From Stereocaulon alpinum (Eukaryota; Ascomycota; Lecanoromycetes; Lecanorales; Stereocaulaceae), in assembly GCA_018257865.1 (NCBI GenBank), contig JAEUBA010000182.1, positions 1 through 30,268 of the forward strand: DNA of 30,268 bases, written 5' to 3'. The notes below the pieces were generated by a model. The model saw nothing but the letters and a program-made list of their open reading frames with translations, was not told where the DNA came from and made no database searches. Each line of letters opens with the position of its first letter. Position 1 is the stretch's first letter. The position numbers and the translations under genes were made by a program. Of the stretch, positions 20,050-30,268 are shown in pieces.

Positions 20050-22118
20050 TCGGATATCTAGATTAGACCCGCAGGCAGTATTATCTAAGCTATATAACAA
20101 TCACTTTTATATTATATATTTAATAGCTATATATTCGATTACTAATAGCTTAATTCCGTTAGGCTTCCTCCCGCCTAAGCTTTATACTCTATTAATCTAT
20201 CCTCTATCCCCTCCGCAGTATCCTTAGCAGCCTACTCCTTAAGTTCTTCTCCTATTAGAGTAATATTCAAATATACTATTTTATTATCTATAATCTACCT
20301 TTCTACTAACTTACTCTACTCTTCTATATCTATAATACGATTTTCTTCCTAAAGCTCCTTACTTACTTATAGGCCGGCCTCCTTATATATACGCTTAAAG
20401 TCCTATATTAAAAATACTCGGATTTCTATTATATCCGTTAAGTTATAACTATAGGTAAGGGAAGCTAAAAAACTATTATTATTTCTAGACTCTAAATTAG
20501 TCTCGTTAAGACGCCTATTATTAAATAGTTCTTTAGTCTTAATTTTAGTATTAGCTGATAATATATACCTATAATCATATCTTATATATACTATATATTC
20601 TTTATCTCTTCTATACTCTTCTTCTTAGCCTATTATACTAGTATTATCTATTCCTAACTCCTCTAGAACGCTCTAAAAGTCCAGTTAATTCTTTAGATCT
20701 TCTAGGGAATTCTTAAATATATTAGTAACTAGTAGTCGACGGTTCTTACCCTACCTATTTATATAGCAGTAGTCTATTATTTGATAATAAAGTATTCCCG
20801 TAACTATCCGCCTTCTAAAATTACCTATATTATACTATACGTTTCTTATATATTCGTATATAGCTTAAGGTTTTATCAGCTTATAGATTATTCTTTAAGT
20901 ATTAGGTTAACTTACTACTAACTAATATACCATCCTATCTCTTAATCCTACAGGAGCTATATTCGTATTCTTCGAACATATAATAAAGCGCTGTTATAAC
21001 GAAAATAATAGCACCAGCGGGTAAAGGTTTCTATAGATCCGTACTCTTATACCTAAGTCTAATACCGCTTATTACGCTAAAAAAGAAAACGCGATATAGA
21101 CTTATTATAATTACCGGTACTAAAAAACGACCCTTATCTTAAACCTATCAGCTATATATTTTATTCTCGTTTAGGAAAGAAGAATACTTATACCTTTCTC
21201 TAAATCCGCGAAAGTAAATCGTATATTAAATAGTAGGTTTAATATAATATTCTTCTAATCCTTAATTATTTAGTATAGCTATTCTACTACTATTTTAACG
21301 GTTAATCTTATTCTCCTTATTATAAAACTTCTAAATTCGCTTAGGCTGTCTAGAAGCTGCGAAAATATTAGCTAATACGCAGTATTAGATAAATAGGTAG
21401 GGGTTTAGGAGTATTAACCTTACGAGCTTCTTTAGGAGTTAGTATATTACTAAAGGTATCTAGATTACTAATAACTTAAGGCCCCTTCGTCCTTTAGAGC
21501 TTAGCCTTCTATTCTCTTTATATTCTTATTATAAGGTTACTTAGAGCTACTGGGTCTTATTCTAGCTACGGTAATAGGCTATTAGTATTATTACCGCTTA
21601 TAATCTTAAAGATAAATATAGGCTTCGTTACGTAGAAGATATATTAATATTCCTATAAGGAATAGTATCTTTGCGCTTAGCGACGCCTAGAACTACCCTA
21701 AGCGATAGGTCCTATCGCCTCCTCTATAGCCGCCTCCTTATATTTATCTTTAGATTTAATATCGGATATATATATAGGTATAGGTAACGAAGTCGATAAT
21801 AGTCTGGGCTATATCCTTTTAGATAACGGAACTTAATCGTTAGGATTAGATAATCGTCCCGTAGTCGTAGTACTAGAATTCGGCCGCTTACGCTATATAG
21901 GTAGTACGGTACGGGTTAGCTATCACTACTTATATTACACCGACTATAATAATCAGTTAGTATAAGACCTATATACTAAGGTATATATACTATTAATCTA
22001 TCCTTCCGTCTGCTAATTATATTCTCTCTCGATTTTTAATATTTCCTACTAGTATATTTGAACCTATTAGTTATTATCTATTAGGGTATCTAGGTGGATC
22101 GTCTAGCACGCTAGCCAT

Positions 22119-22425
22119 TCTACTCTATATATAAAGATATTCGGTGTCGTTATCCCTACACTATCAGCTATTTTAGCTATATTTAATAAATACGTGTCTC
22201 TAATTTATTATTTACTAAGCTACGTTAGTAGTTCCTAGTATTAGTATTCCCCTAAGGACCTCGTTTTATAGTATAGTTCTATATTATTTCCTTCTTTCTA
22301 TATTAGCGTATTAAATATACGCGTAATATTAATAGGTAACTTACGGTCTTCTTTTAAGTAATACTTATATTACTTTGCGATACGGTATTAATCTTAGATA
22401 TTAACGGCTGCGTTAGTTTATACTA
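22119..22425. other. Upstream part of the integrase relic
   Basis: On the minus strand a low-stop reading (LPINITRIFNTLI, then KEGNNIELYYKTRSLGEY and LLNIAKIADSVGITTPNIF) runs toward the ATG at 22118. It may be an N-terminal extension or a separate relic that the LINE interrupted. I do not recognise it. Confidence 0.35.
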
Positions 22426-22441
22426 TACGGTTAATAGGTTA
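22426..22441. repeat. LINE target-site duplication, 3' side
   Basis: TACGGTTAATAGGTTA, 16 bp, identical to 27875-27890. Confidence 0.85.
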
Positions 22442-22690
22442 ATTGATTAATTGATTGATTTATACGCCTATTCTAGTATCTATATATACTAATAAGGGTG
22501 TTCTCTTATATTATTAGGAAATCTAGGGGGGTTAAAGGCCCTCTAAACGTAAAAGAAACCTTTCTAGAGTCGCCCCTTCTAGCTAAAAACTTTCGCTTAT
22601 TAGCTTACTTATTATTCTACTCCGCCTATCTAACCTTACCGCTAGGCTCTATAATACTAGTAATAATAATCTCTATTACCCTAATAGGCC
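22442..22690 (-). other. LINE 3' UTR and microsatellite tail
   Basis: No coding on the minus strand after ORF2. The plus-strand frame at 22498-22707 has no motif and is chance. The tail keeps TG dinucleotides in AT-only context. Confidence 0.6.
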
Positions 22691-25600
22691 CTATAATACT
22701 CCGGTAGCTCCGCCGCCTTTAGCTTCTACTTACGCTTAGGCTTCTTTATCTTTAGGGTTTTTATTACCAGTTCTACTCTAATAGGGAGTTTAGACTAGGA
22801 GAGCTATTCCTTAGTAAGTCAATACTATATTAGGAATCCTAACCTAACTAGCTATCTTACAGCCGCTCTTATACCAGTAACCTTAACTAGTATAGTCTTA
22901 ATATTATAAGTCTCTACCTCTTTAATAAGCTCCCTTTAAGTATCGCTAAGCTTTAGGTAGTATAGGAGAATATACTTTATATCCTAATTCCTCTATCTAT
23001 AACTATAGCAGGTACTGCGGACCCCTAGTACCCTCGCCTTATAAAGGAAGTAGTTAAACCTATTCTTCCTACTTTAAAGTTAGACTACTATTAAGCTTTC
23101 TACCTTCCTAAGCTTTAGGTAGTAGTTATACCTTTCTCTAAATAATAGTTTATTCTATATAGGTATACGAGAGTACTTAGGGATAGTATCCTTATATACC
23201 TCCTACTACTTAATCTACTTCGCTATTACCTAGCCTTATATCTTCTTAGCTAGGACGCCTATATCTTAATACTCCTTAATATCCGTTTTTAGGTTATACT
23301 AATATACCTTCCTCCTTATTACCGTTACCGCTTAATCCTAATCCTTCGCCTTAAGCTCCTATAGGGCCTATTCTTCCTTTTCTAGTAATAGGGTTAGGCG
23401 TATTAAGCGCGCCCTTCCTCTCCTTCCCTATAGTCTCCTACGGATTAAGCGGTTGCCTTTAATTATTAAGGGGTATACTCCCCTTAGTACCTAGTATCTT
23501 ATAACTAGGGCGTTTAGATAGGTTTAGATAGATATAATAACTACTTCCGCTTCTAGGACTTAGACTAGTATTACCTTATATACTCTAAGTACTATCCGTA
23601 GGTAGTCGTTCTATATTATTGCGAGCGTCTTAATATACTTTTCTACGGCTCCCCGCCCCCCGGTAGAGGTATACTATATTAGAGTAGCGAATATAAGTAT
23701 AGGCCTTACTGCTATACTATATACCTTTCTATACTTCTTAAATATAGCTCCCTAAGTTAATCCTATTAGGTACTTAATCGCCTAGGCTTAAGTAGCGGCC
23801 TTTACCTTTACCTACGCTATATATAGGCCCTAGCGGAGTTTAGTATTAATATATAGCCCTAGGACCCTAATACTTACTTCTAGCTTAACCTCTATATTAC
23901 TAAATTATACCGTCTCCTTTATATTAAACCTTTTAGGGGTATATGATAGATATACTAGTTTATACTTTTAGGGCGCGAACGTCGCCCTATATATTTTCGC
24001 CTACGTTTAGCAGAGCTTATAGGCCTATTCTAAGTACCTATAGTTCGTTTCCGTTATCTTACTATATACTAGTAGGTATATATTATCTACGAATCCTCCT
24101 ACCTATACTAGGATCTTTACCTTTAAGTATACTTTAATTAGTAGCGTATTAAAGAAGAGGAATAGAATTAGTAATATTAGTAATCCTTATAGGATCCCTA
24201 TTTCTACCGCCTTAACTAGACTAGTCCTACCCCCTAGGGTTATTAATATTACTCTATCCTTAAGGAAGCTCGCAGTCTACCGGATAATCCCCTTAGGGAT
24301 TCCTTTTATCCTTAAGTTATAAAGTAGCCTTTTATAGGATATATTATTAAATACTCCTACTATATTTAGTAATAGTAAACTCGCTATATTATCCTTACCT
24401 TAGTTCTATATTATATAGATTAAGTCTATAATAGTCTTTAGGGCTATTTCTACTAAATATCTCTTCCTACCTCCTATCTAGTATTTTAGGAGTAGGTAAT
24501 TTACTTTAGCTATTCCGCTAAGTCGTTTTACTATTACTATCTCTAATACTTTCCTAAGTATATCTAGTAGTATAATAGGTTAATAGGCCTTAGGCTTAGA
24601 GTAATTAGTCTTCTTTAGCTTCTTTAGTATTACTATATTCGCTTCGTAGAACTTCTTTAGGTAGTATCTATAATCTAGGTACGCTTAAAATACCCTTTAA
24701 AAGGTCTCCCCTATTTCTATATATACCGCTCTTAGGAACTTATTTAGGATCCCTAAAATCCCTAGGGCCTTATCTACTACTAGGTACTAAATCGCGTCCC
24801 TTACCTCCTTTATAATAATCTCGCTATCTATTATAATAGGCTTTAGGTAATTAGCCCTTTTAATATCCGTTAGGTCTGCTAGGGGTAGAGGCGGGAAGAG
24901 AACCCTTTTTAAGGCCTCTACCTTCCCTTTAAAGTCTATCGCTTTATTCCTATTCCCGTCTTTAATAGCTAGGAATTATAGTAGCTTTTTAGGGCGTATA
25001 CTCCTCTCCCTTCCCTACTTAATAAGTTACTATACTCCTCCTAGCCTTAGTAATACTCTATAGACCCCCTCTTAGAAAGCTATTATCCTAGTCTTTTATA
25101 GGATAGTAACCTTTTTCCTTTTAGTCTAGCGGAGAGCCTCCTTAGTCTATATATTTCTACTATAGCAGTAGGCCTTAAGCGCTACCCGTAATACCTTAGT
25201 AACTCTTATATACGCCCCGTTCTAGTATAGTTTAGCTCCGGCGTAGGGTTCCTTAAATAGGATAGTATTCTCTACTACCTCCTATAGCGCAGCTATAAGC
25301 TTATTAATATATAGGTTAATTACTTCCTCTAAGTCTAATAAGTATCTACCTATAACCCTATTTAGGATCCTTATATATTTCCGGATCTCCTCGCTAGTCG
25401 CCTCTATCTCTATCCTTTTCTAAGCTCTCTTCTAGTATACTTAGCGCTCGCTCTAAGTCTATTCTAGCTCCGTTATAATTAGTATATAATTTAACCCTAT
25501 ATTAAGGTCTTCTCTTACTCCGTACTTCGCTATCGTATTATACGCGCCTTCGGTTAGAAATATAAGGTCGATAGCGCTCTCTAAGCCCCTACTTTACTAT

Positions 25601-26250
25601 ATAACTAACTTCTCTAGTAGTTTAAGGATTATCCCCTTCTCTCCTACTACTTCTAGTAGCCTATCTACTATTATATAGTATATAGCTCGTCCTAAGTTAT
25701 TCTATTAGGGGTGGTATAGGTTAAAATCCCCTACTATAATATATTCGCCTTCGCTTTCTAAGGCCTCCTTTAGCCTTAGGATAGTTATAGGGCTATCTAC
25801 TAATATATAGCTTACCAGCGAAGGGTTATAGATATTATATACCTATACCCTCTCTACTATCAGCTCCTTAGTATTTTCGTCCTTAGTATTAGCGTTATTT
25901 TAGGTTCTCTTAGTCTAAATCTATAATAAGTATAAGTCACCCTCCTAGTACTCTACCCCCTAGTCGTTAGGATCTATCCTTTTATTTATATAGAAGTATA
26001 TTCTAGCCTCTAAGTCTCCCCTATAGGCTAGGTAGAACCTACTTATACTTATATTATATAAGGTTCTATTTATTAGGTTATATACCAGCTCTTAAATCGC
26101 TAATACGTCTATATCTTTTATATCTTTATTTTTAAGAAGTAGTACTATTACTATATCCTTCTTCCTCTATATATTATACTATAGTATTTTTAGGTAGGGT
26201 ATATTCCTTATTAGGTAAGGGCCGCTTAGACGTTCTCCTATATTTAGGTA
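22691..26250 (-). pseudogene. LINE ORF2 relic: APE endonuclease, RT, C-terminal zinc region
   Basis: ORF2 nicks the target and copies the RNA. Endonuclease motifs in order: KDIDVLAI-stop-E (about 26080), RVIDxS-like VYNIYNPSLVSY (about 25830) and GDFNLYHP at 25708-25731, the catalytic Asp/Asn motif, where Tyr replaces the usual His. RT motifs include GIL-stop-GLLILLILFLFFN (the GxPQGSPLSPxLF motif with RIP changes, near 24200) and the catalytic box at 24082-24093, now FVDN instead of FVDD. Near 23000 LGVRSTCYSYR, then DIKYILLYYLKLSDT, is the C-terminal Cys/His zinc motif with Cys and His turned to Tyr. It is followed by RELIKEVETYNIKTILVK. Stops are almost all TAG/TAA at Gln/Trp positions. 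Several frame changes occur, so the limits are approximate. Confidence 0.88.
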
Positions 26251-27740
26251 GTCTTAGTAATCTTTACTACTCCTAAAGTCTACTTAAGGGTATTTATTAG
26301 ACTAATCCTCTCTATAGATAGGGGCTGTTACCCTTATTCCGCTCTAAAGAGGGTTATTAGTTATCCCCTCTTTACTACCTCCCTAGTTCCTTTCTAAGGC
26401 TTATCTATTATATCCTCTAAGGCCTTCCTCTTCCCTTTAGAGATTACTTTATACTACCCTTTTAAGCTAATCCTTTTTAGTATCGCTGGCGTAGGCCCTA
26501 TTAGGTATTACTTTAGGGTCTCTTTAAAGTATTTTAGCTTATACTTAATTTTCTACTTAGCCTTAGTATTCTCCTTCTATTAGATTAAGTAGGTTTTACT
26601 CTATATTAGGTACTCCCCTTTATATACTACGCACTTAGGCTTACTGCTAGCTCTTTCTATATAATTATTAGTTATATAGTTTTAGGCGTATATCCTATAG
26701 TAGGTAGGGTATTTATACGCCTTAGTAATATATTTATACCTATAGTAGTTAAAGTACTACTTAGGGGTAGCTTCTCTCTCCTAGTAATTATAGAAGAGGA
26801 GGCTATTCTCTACTACTATCCCCTCTATAATAAGCCGGTTCGCCGCCTTTAGGCTTAGGACCTTAATTATTAGTATAGAGAATCTCTTCTCCCTCTTAAG
26901 TATATCTAGCTTTAATATAAATATAAGCTATTTAGCCTTTATTATCTCTAACTCTAAGTAGAGCTTCCTATTATCTTTCCTTAGGGTTTTAAAGATCCCC
27001 TATTAGTCCTTTATATCTATTATTTTTTCTACTCTATAGATCGCTACTATTACTATCTTTTAGAGGACTTTCGCTAACCTATAGAGTCTCCTTACCTACC
27101 TATTATCCTTCTCTAACTCCTCCCTAGCCTTTACTAAGGCTATCTAGAGAATAATATCCCCCCTTATAATCCTCCTTACTATAATAATCTCCCCAGCTAC
27201 TCCTCCTACTCCCCTAAATATTTATACTAATTAGGGAAGAGTTACTATAGCTATTTATATCTTTTCGCTAGTATTATTAATCCTAACCGTTACCTACTTC
27301 GCTTTCTTAATATCTTCTGCCTTAGGTATAGCTGGGTAGATAGTATTTTAGCCCCTTTAGGCTATATAAGCTATATCCGCCTAGCTGTTATTTACCCTTC
27401 TAGTTAAGTAGTCTTTATACGTTAGTTAGCTACGGTACTCCTTCGCAGTATATCTTTTAGTAGTATTCTCCTATATATACTCTATAATCCTTTCTACTAT
27501 ATTTTAGAAGAAGCCCTATATAGTCTTATTTATATTTACTTATAGTATCCCCTAAACCTTCTCTATAAACTTTAGTAGCGCCTATTCTATAGCCTTTATA
27601 TACTATATTCTTTCTTTAATTCTTTCCCTACCTTAAGGGCTCTATAGATCTTTAGTAGGTTTCTACTATTATCGCTATCGCCTTATTATCGCGTTAGGAC
27701 GCGTTCCTTATCTACCTTTACTACTAATACCTCCCTTCTC
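26251..27740 (-). pseudogene. LINE ORF1 relic, gag-like with three zinc knuckles
   Basis: ORF1 binds LINE RNA. From the N-terminus: LLKIYRALKVGKELKKEYSI (about 27630), a helical region (LLKFIEKV, NIVERIIEYI), TAKEYRS and YPAIPKAEDIKKAK, then the VRINNTSEKI segment typical of fungal LINE ORF1. Three adjacent zinc knuckles lie at about 26600-26760. The first (26715-26756) is CX2CX4HX4C with every ligand now Tyr (Y-FN-Y-YRYK-Y-ITKA-Y). The later ones keep one Cys (CVVYKGEY). The C-terminal part (GKRKALEDIIDKP region) is basic. Stops fit RIPped Gln/Trp codons. The start is not certain because the first 100 bases of the element look untranslated. Confidence 0.8.
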
Positions 27741-27874
27741 TCCTCCCCCCCTATCTTATATTATTTTGCTAGGTTCGTAACCTAGTGTGATCGCTCGTCT
27801 AGCCTAGTAGGCCTGTTCGCCCGTCGTACTCGTTATCGTCGCTATTAGATATTGCAGGTCTCGAATACCCTTAT

Positions 27875-27890
27875 TACGGTTAATAGGTTA
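27875..27890. repeat. LINE target-site duplication, 5' side
   Basis: TACGGTTAATAGGTTA, identical to 22426-22441. The LINE 5' end on the minus strand starts directly beside it (ATAAGGGTATTCGAGACC). Confidence 0.85.
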
Positions 27891-28395
27891 TATCTATTAT
27901 TACGTACTAATTATACTTATAACGGAGGTCTAATTTATTATATAAAAGCCTATCTTTTCCGTCTCCTAAATATAAAGTTATCTAACGGACCGAATATAGG
28001 AGTAGAGGAAAGTTATATACTTATAATAATAGTAGGTACTAGTTTCTTTATAAGGCTAGTTATAGGGTTATTAGAGAGTATATTAATATTATTAATACTA
28101 GTTATCTTTAAAGAGACCTCTTCTTTATATATTTATTTAGAGGTATCCTCGCTAAGGTTACTATTACGTCTTTAATATTTCCTAAGCTCTACTACTTTAT
28201 TACTCTCTTTAATACTTCTTTTAGGCCTTAGCTACTTTTCTTTAATAGCCTTAATCTACTAATATATTAATACTTAGAATAAGTTACTTAGTTCGAAACG
28301 TACCTTTCGCTTATTTACTTTAGTCTCCTAAGCTTTTCTAGTAGCTACCGCTTATTCTACCTTTATCTTAGCTATTATTAGAAGATTTTTATTAT
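27891..28395 (-). pseudogene. Unrecognised Lys-rich coding relic upstream of the LINE
   Basis: Minus-strand reading with few stops, all TAG/TAA: ETKVNKRKVRFELSNLF, then KAIKEK, RPKRSIKESNKVVELRKY, RRNSNLSEDTSK, EEVSLKITSINNINILSNN, GPLDNFIFRRRKR. It is basic and mostly helical, reminiscent of the C-terminal part of a DNA transposase, but I cannot identify it. The LINE inserted at its downstream edge, so it could belong with the readings at 22119-22425. The 107-codon plus-strand frame at 27852-28175 is its shadow. Confidence 0.35.
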
Positions 28396-28640
28396 CTATC
28401 TAATATATATAAGGGTCTTCGCTAGTAATAAGGTAGTATAAGGTTATTAAGGAGTATTATCTATAATAATATAGCTAGCTATAGGTAGCTAGACGGGCGA
28501 GGTCCTTAGGGAAGGAGGCGAAGTTTTTTAGAAAGGGGAGGCTTCTTTAGCATATTATTATTATATTATTTTAATTAATATCGAATTAGCTTAGAGTCTA
28601 TTAATTAAGTTAAATAGAAACTTAACTAAGTTAGACTAAC
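28396..28640. other. RIPped spacer
   Basis: No coding or RNA gene seen. 28471-28489 holds a small palindrome around AGCTAGCT...AGCTAG. A purine-rich stretch lies at 28505-28545. Confidence 0.4.
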
Positions 28641-28700
28641 TTCTATCTAACTTAGATAGAATTCTATCTAAGTTAAACGAAACTATCTAAGTTAAACGAA
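28641..28700. repeat. 28-bp perfect palindrome plus 19-bp direct repeat
   Basis: 28648-28675 is a perfect 28-bp palindrome; one arm is TAACTTAGATAGAA and the centre is GAATTC. The arm sequence CTATCTAAGTTAAACGAAA is then repeated directly (about 28664-28682 and 28683-28701). Variants of TTAACTAAGTTAG lie just upstream (28620-28640). Possibly an internal repeat of a terminal region of a DNA element, or a protein-binding cluster. Confidence 0.7.
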
Positions 28701-29779
28701 ATTTTCCTACCTTTTCGAATAGTTACTACTATAACTATACCTCCAGCTATAGTTCCCCTATATAAGACGAATATCGCTATTTTATCTATATCCTTAATAA
28801 GTATATACTGCCTCTGCCTTATTAGCTTAGGACCTTAAGACCTTAGATACTACCTACTTAAGCGTCTATTAATAAATATATATAGAGCCGGACTTACTAG
28901 ATTCGCTATAGTACGTTAATAATATATACTTTACCGCCGGCTCTTAAGTTATATAGGTGCGATATAGAGTTACGTTATTAGCTTAACTAATTAAATTAGT
29001 TCTTTAACTTAGTTAATAATAATTAGATACCTCCTTCCGTTTATAAGACGTCCTATAAAGAGAATCTCTACTAGTAGATATATATTAAGCTAGCGGAACT
29101 ATATCCTCTATAGTAGTAATAGTATTTAGATTTGTTAGAGATAACTAATTTAGGTTAGGGAAAGCGGTAGGTAGTATTAGCTAAGTCTTTATAGTATAAT
29201 TCTAGGATATAAATATTATATTAGTAGTCTTAAGTTAAATAGTATAGTTTCTCTATACTCTCTAATTTAAATAACGGGGTCTACTATTTATAGTATTTAA
29301 ACTAGTCCTTAAATTTATACCTTCTATCTTTACTATTACTATTAATTAACCCGCCTAAAGTATTAAATCCTATAGTACTATATCTAGTCCGTATCTATAT
29401 TTATACTTCTAGAGGTATAGGTAAGGGGGGAACAAAATAATTATAATTTCCTTATTAATATATCTATATAAATAATTTATCTCGCTTCTTAGAATATACG
29501 GTCGAGCTATACCGTAGCTATTTACTAGGAAAATACTTTTTAAACTACTAGAATAAGGTTAGTATACGGTTAAGGTAGAATAGCGGAGGAGATATAGACT
29601 TACTACCGCTAGAATATATATAATAATAGGAGAGCTAGTAAATATAACTAGTTTCTTTAGTCACCTATAGAGATCTTCCCCTAGTAAGTTAATTAACTCT
29701 TTAAGTTTTACTAACTTTAGTATATTAGCGGTAAGTTTATTAATATATTTAGTATAAATATTATCTAGTAGTATCTTAG
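28701..29779. other. RIPped AT-rich stretch, no gene identified
   Basis: I find no frame with recognisable motifs. A plus-strand reading near 28725-28830 (TTITIPPAIVPLYKTNIAIL) is fairly open but short. TTAACTAATTAAATTAG at about 28982-28998 resembles the repeat cluster at 28600-28700. Confidence 0.4.
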
Positions 29780-30180
29780 CCTAATTCTATATTAGGCTAG
29801 TTAACTCTATAAAATCCGCGTAACCCTTACTACTATAATATAAATCCCCCCCTTTAAGCTCGTCCTAAGTAAGACTAAAGTTATCGAGCTGAGTGAGTCT
29901 TAGAAGGCTTATAACTATAGTAATAGTATATAGTCTATATACGCGTTTAAAGTAATTAGTAGTTATTAGCGTAGGTATCTCCTTACTAGTAGTATAAGTA
30001 ATTAAGTATTCTTTAGTATATTCGGCTTTTACTACGTCTTAGATCCTCTAGTCCTTAGCGCGAAGAGCTATCTTTTATACTAACGAAGGCGGGTATATAA
30101 TATAATAAATCTTATAGGGAGGTAGTTATACTAGATTAGTAGTCTTAAAGATATCTTAAGTATATAGTATCCTATTCTTA
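29780..30180 (-). pseudogene. Unrecognised coding relic at the right edge
   Basis: Minus-strand reading of about 130 codons with only TAG/TAA stops: DVVKAEYTKEYLITYTTSKE, IPTLITTNYFKRVYRLYTIT, LLRLTQLDNFSLT, DELKGGIYIIVVRVTRIL. Composition is that of a real globular protein. I do not recognise the family. It may extend to either side in other frames. Confidence 0.4.
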
Positions 30181-30268
30181 ATATACGGATAACTAATATT
30201 CTATTTATAGGCTAATAGAAATATATTATAATAACTCTATAGCTTATTAGAAATATCGCCCCCTAAGT

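Larger units (their letters stand above)
18650..22118 (-). pseudogene. Integrase-bearing relic without visible RT
   Basis: A minus-strand ATG at 22116-22118 opens MASVLDDPPRYPNR. Low-stop readings follow toward lower coordinates, with stops at Gln/Trp positions and several frame changes: RKRPNSSTTTTGRLSNPND, YISDIKSKDKYKEAAIEEA, LTPKEARKVNTPKPLPIYL, GNFRRRIVTGILYYQIIDY, NSLEDLKN, RYILSANTKIKTKELFNNRR. Three 15-residue repeats come next (19915-20049). The C-terminal third is a retroviral-type integrase: RDVYFKRFFSTRLK, SVRLIE (catalytic Glu at 19512-19514, intact), YIPAIIRAINTRYIKVF, AEILFGFLPKYH, then a GPY/F-like region (RKGNLVKLRRLD, later EGLY-stop-VEKILEYSYS). The integrase N-terminus, its first two Asp motifs and any RT are missing between the repeats and SVRLIE. 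It is either an internally deleted gypsy element or an integrase-only (Ginger-like) element. I cannot decide. Confidence 0.6.
22442..27874 (-). mobile_element. Full-length Tad1-like LINE, RIPped, 16-bp TSD
   Basis: A non-LTR retrotransposon of 5433 bp on the minus strand. It is bounded by an identical 16-bp direct repeat (22426-22441 and 27875-27890), the variable-length duplication typical of target-primed reverse transcription. The 3' end carries a microsatellite tail (AATC/AATTAATC units, 22442-22463, seen as ATTGATTAATTGATTG on the plus strand). It encodes a gag-like ORF1 with zinc knuckles and an ORF2 with APE endonuclease, RT and a C-terminal zinc region, the layout of Tad1 and related fungal LINEs. 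CA/TG are almost absent except in the tail and the first 100 bp. Confidence 0.9.

Noticed and set aside
27855..27890. tRNA-like GGTATTCGAGACC near the LINE 5' end
   Set aside because: No cloverleaf could be folded; other arms are missing.
27852..28175. 107-codon hydrophobic plus-strand frame
   Set aside because: It crosses the LINE boundary and duplication, and is antisense to a better minus-strand reading. Apparent membrane character comes from TA-rich codons.

Overview
The window is transposon-dense, gene-poor DNA of the kind found in filamentous ascomycetes (Pezizomycotina). No intact host gene is visible. Most of it carries the signature of repeat-induced point mutation (RIP): CpA has become TpA and TpG has become TpA, while CpG, CpC and CpT remain. 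In 13081-13380 I count no CA and a single TG. Every recognisable coding sequence is therefore a relic with Gln and Trp codons turned into stops, His and Cys turned into Tyr, and Asp/Glu turned into Asn/Lys.

Layout. 1-200: an imperfect inverted repeat. About 470-1262: an unrecognised minus-strand coding relic. 1729-9059: a Ty1/copia retrotransposon on the plus strand, lightly RIPped, with a complete 157-bp 3' LTR but only 17 bp of its 5' LTR. It has a tRNA-iMet anticodon-arm primer site, gag (UBN2-like plus zinc knuckle), protease, integrase, RT and RNase H. A foreign 380-bp solo LTR (5906-6285, duplication TATAT) splits pol between integrase and RT. 9512-9784: a reverse-oriented, hardly mutated solo LTR of the gypsy family found next (duplication CTTAT). 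9835-11117: a minus-strand repeat-rich relic of unknown function, cut by the next element. 11119-17686: a full-length Ty3/gypsy chromovirus with 327-bp LTRs, duplication CTTAC, a 10-nt self-complementary primer site, gag, and PR-RT-RH-IN-chromodomain pol ending at the polypurine tract. 17687-18640: noncoding with short repeats. About 18650-22118 (minus): a relic whose C-terminus is a retroviral-type integrase but which shows no RT. 22442-27874 (minus): a full-length Tad1-like LINE with ORF1, an ORF2 (APE endonuclease, RT, C-terminal zinc region), a microsatellite tail and a 16-bp duplication. 27891-30268: further minus-strand relics, a 28-bp perfect palindrome and AT-rich spacer.

The window reads as nested insertions with different RIP exposure: the long elements are heavily mutated, while the two short solo LTRs (273 and 380 bp) are almost clean. 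Identities rest on motifs read by eye. Limits without target duplications, and limits of the unrecognised relics, are approximate.
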